Source of the DNA: Parachlamydiales bacterium
GTDB lineage: Bacteria > Chlamydiota > Chlamydiia > Chlamydiales > Rhabdochlamydiaceae
DNA: 6,113 bases
Assembly: GCA_020050965.1 (NCBI GenBank)
Contig: JAGVJV010000139.1
Span: 1 to 6,113, forward strand
Reading direction: 5' to 3'
In this document: in pieces, positions 4,864 through 6,113 of the stretch
How positions within the stretch are numbered: the first letter of the stretch is position 1
Layout: every line of letters begins with the position of its first letter
Position numbers and translations under genes: made by a program
The notes under the pieces: generated by a model
What the model was told of the DNA's origin: nothing
What the model saw: only the letters and a program-made list of their open reading frames with translations
Databases searched by the model: none

Positions 4864-5802
4864 TTAGAGTGCTTCAAGAGAATAATCGAAGCTCTTTTTA
4901 ACAATTTGCTGAATATCCTCTTTGGACATTCCAGCTATTTGAGCATAGACTAATTCTTGCGACATTGTCGTGGAAAATAAGAGGGGGTCATCGGTGCAAA
5001 ATGCAATGGGATGGCCTAAGCGGAAAAAATCAAAGCCTGGATGCTGTTTATACTCATCGATCATTTTGCCTAAAACGCTGCTTGTTAGACAGATTTCTAG
5101 AGGAGTTTTATGTCTTAAGATCCATTCTTTTGCTTCATTATTTAGATAGACTCCATGGCCAATACGTTTGGGCTCCAGCTGGGTAAGCAAATGCAATTGG
5201 TCGATCTCACTGGGTGTCTCTCCCATATGGACAATAAAGGGTATTCCCTCTTCTTTAGCTCGGATGAGCTCGGGCATGATCTTTTCAATATTTCCAACTG
5301 TAGAATTTCCAGAAATATCTAGTCCTACAACCCCTTGATCGCGATATTTTAAAGCAAGATCGATCGTTTCTTTAGTCATCTCAAGAGATGAGCTTCTTTG
5401 TAAACTTAGGACAATATTGGCTTTGAATTGCTCTGATGCATGCGCTTCAATCCCTCTTAAAACTGCCTTAAGGTATTCTTCTGGCCCTTTTCCTAAATTT
5501 TTAAGCCCTGTTCGAATCTCAACATAATGTACGTGATCCTTTTTCAATGACAAGCAGAGGTGATGAACTCCATTTTCCAATTTTTCTTCTGAATTTACAA
5601 CCTCAGCTATCAATCCAAAAATATGAAATGCCCTATTGTAGTCGATTCTTTGGGAAATGAGCTCCAGGGATTCTTTGATTTGTTCTTGCTGTAACTTTGT
5701 AGCAATCGAAAATAAGAACTCTTTGGGAAATGAACCTCCCAAATGCAAATGCAATTCTGCTTTGGGAAGCTGTTGAAATTCTGAACCTGATCGAGAATCC
5801 AT
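4864..5802 (-). CDS. Adenosine deaminase superfamily amidohydrolase, substrate uncertain
   Basis: A 312-residue cytoplasmic enzyme (no signal peptide) expected to remove the 6-amino group from a purine compound. The superfamily residues are all in place and in order: zinc ligands His18 and His20 (ELHLHLGG), His192 and general acid Glu195 (VHMGE), catalytic His216 (RIGHG), and Asp271/Asp272 (CTDDP). GLDISG at 160-165 matches the usual GIDLAG segment, but NS follows instead of DE. The position after HxHL is Gly22 where adenosine deaminases have Asp or Glu contacting the ribose 5'-OH; the CLTSS segment lacks the usual Pro after Cys. These changes make plain adenosine less certain as substrate. 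Alternatives are adenine, an N6-methyl nucleotide, or 6-amino-6-deoxyfutalosine; the last is attractive because Chlamydiae make menaquinone by the futalosine route. The length is slightly short for the family (about 330-345). The start is ATG 5802, 12 residues before the LPKAEL motif, with a weak AAGAAG 6 nt upstream. It follows the upstream gene by 10 nt, so the two are likely one operon. Confidence 0.88.
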   Translation of the reverse strand: MDSRSGSEFQQLPKAELHLHLGGSFPKEFLFSIATKLQQEQIKESLELISQRIDYNRAFHIFGLIAEVVNSEEKLENGVHHLCLSLKKDHVHYVEIRTGLKNLGKGPEEYLKAVLRGIEAHASEQFKANIVLSLQRSSSLEMTKETIDLALKYRDQGVVGLDISGNSTVGNIEKIMPELIRAKEEGIPFIVHMGETPSEIDQLHLLTQLEPKRIGHGVYLNNEAKEWILRHKTPLEICLTSSVLGKMIDEYKQHPGFDFFRLGHPIAFCTDDPLLFSTTMSQELVYAQIAGMSKEDIQQIVKKSFDYSLEAL

Positions 5803-5812
5803 GATATTCTTC

Positions 5813-6113
5813 TTACATTATGGAGCAACCTTCATCTGGGACTTCAACCTGAGAATATAACTGTGTTAAAACCTCGATAAAGACTCGTGCATTTTCGGAA
5901 AAATCTTTTGGATCAATGACAGCTTGTTTTAATTTGATTTTTGGCGCAATCGTTTTCCCTTCAAATTCAATCTCCAATTTGCATTTTCTGGCCGGCAATT
6001 CCTCAAAAAATCTAATGGAGGCCTCAATAAAATTTAAGTAACCACTTGGAGTTTGATATTGGGCAGGCAATTTTGAAATATGTTTTCGGGGTAAAAAGAC
6101 TTTCTTTTCTTTA
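5813..6113 (-). CDS. Unrecognised protein, C-terminal 99 residues (5' end outside window)
   Basis: An open frame enters from the right edge and ends at TAA 5813-5815. A TTG at 6070 could serve as a start, but the frame stays open upstream through KEKKVFLPRKHISK to the edge. There is no Shine-Dalgarno before the TTG, so the gene very probably starts outside the window. The visible part is soluble-looking, with a predicted helix (YLNFIEASIRFFEELPAR), a charged beta-like stretch (KLEIEFEGKTIAPKIKLKQ), and a second helix (ARVFIEVLTQLYSQV) before the short tail EGCSIM. No motif identifies it. The 10-nt gap to the deaminase start suggests co-transcription and perhaps a linked role. Confidence 0.65.
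   Translation of the reverse strand, partial: KEKKVFLPRKHISKLPAQYQTPSGYLNFIEASIRFFEELPARKCKLEIEFEGKTIAPKIKLKQAVIDPKDFSENARVFIEVLTQLYSQVEVPDEGCSIM

Noticed and set aside
4965..5186. A 73-codon plus-strand open frame, and a second minus-strand frame at 5610-5828.
   Set aside because: Both overlap the deaminase gene, which carries complete catalytic motifs across these stretches.
6068..6070. TTG at 6070 as the true start of the rightmost gene.
   Set aside because: The frame stays open to the window edge with plausible residues, and no ribosome site precedes the TTG. The gene is better read as truncated by the window.

Overview
The window most resembles a piece of a chromosome from an environmental (non-Chlamydiaceae) member of the Chlamydiae, of the Waddlia / Simkania / Criblamydia / Parachlamydia type. 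The main reason is a tandem run of three divergent, cysteine-rich, Sec-exported beta-barrel proteins. They look like the expanded MOMP-like / Legionella-OMP-like families known from those genomes. This assignment comes from recognising the family, not from a database search, and no species can be named. I see no RNA gene, CRISPR array, transposase or phage gene.

Layout. Positions 1-488 (minus) hold the first 162 codons of an exported protein with a GT11-like, glycosyltransferase-type N-terminal motif; its C-terminus lies outside the window. Positions 489-779 are a gene-free spacer. Most of it is a long imperfect palindrome (about 570-742, arms near 80 nt, centre near 655/656), followed by a plausible promoter for the exported protein. 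Positions 780-4038 (minus) are three outer-membrane-protein paralogues read in the order 4038>3001, 2990>1878, 1856>780. The gaps are 10 and 21 nt and each gene has its own Shine-Dalgarno sequence, so this is almost certainly one operon. Positions 4039-4249 are a divergent intergenic region. It has a good sigma70-type promoter reading right, whose -10 box sits inside a perfect 7-bp dyad, and a weaker candidate promoter reading left into the OMP operon. Positions 4250-4768 (plus) encode a small exported protein that is probably another outer-membrane barrel. Positions 4864-5802 (minus) encode an adenosine-deaminase-superfamily enzyme with the full zinc/catalytic residue set but a changed substrate motif. 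Just upstream and probably co-transcribed, 5813 to the right edge (minus) is the C-terminal part of an unrecognised protein.

How the parts may work together. Four or five of the seven genes (three MOMP-like barrels, the small barrel and the exported glycosyltransferase-like protein) belong to the cell envelope or the exported protein set, so the left two thirds is an envelope locus. The conserved cysteines of the MOMP-like proteins fit the disulfide-linked outer membrane of Chlamydiae. The deaminase pair on the right appears to be a separate metabolic transcription unit converging on the small barrel gene. The items most worth a second look are the long palindrome after the OMP operon, the dyad over the small barrel promoter, and the deaminase substrate-motif change.
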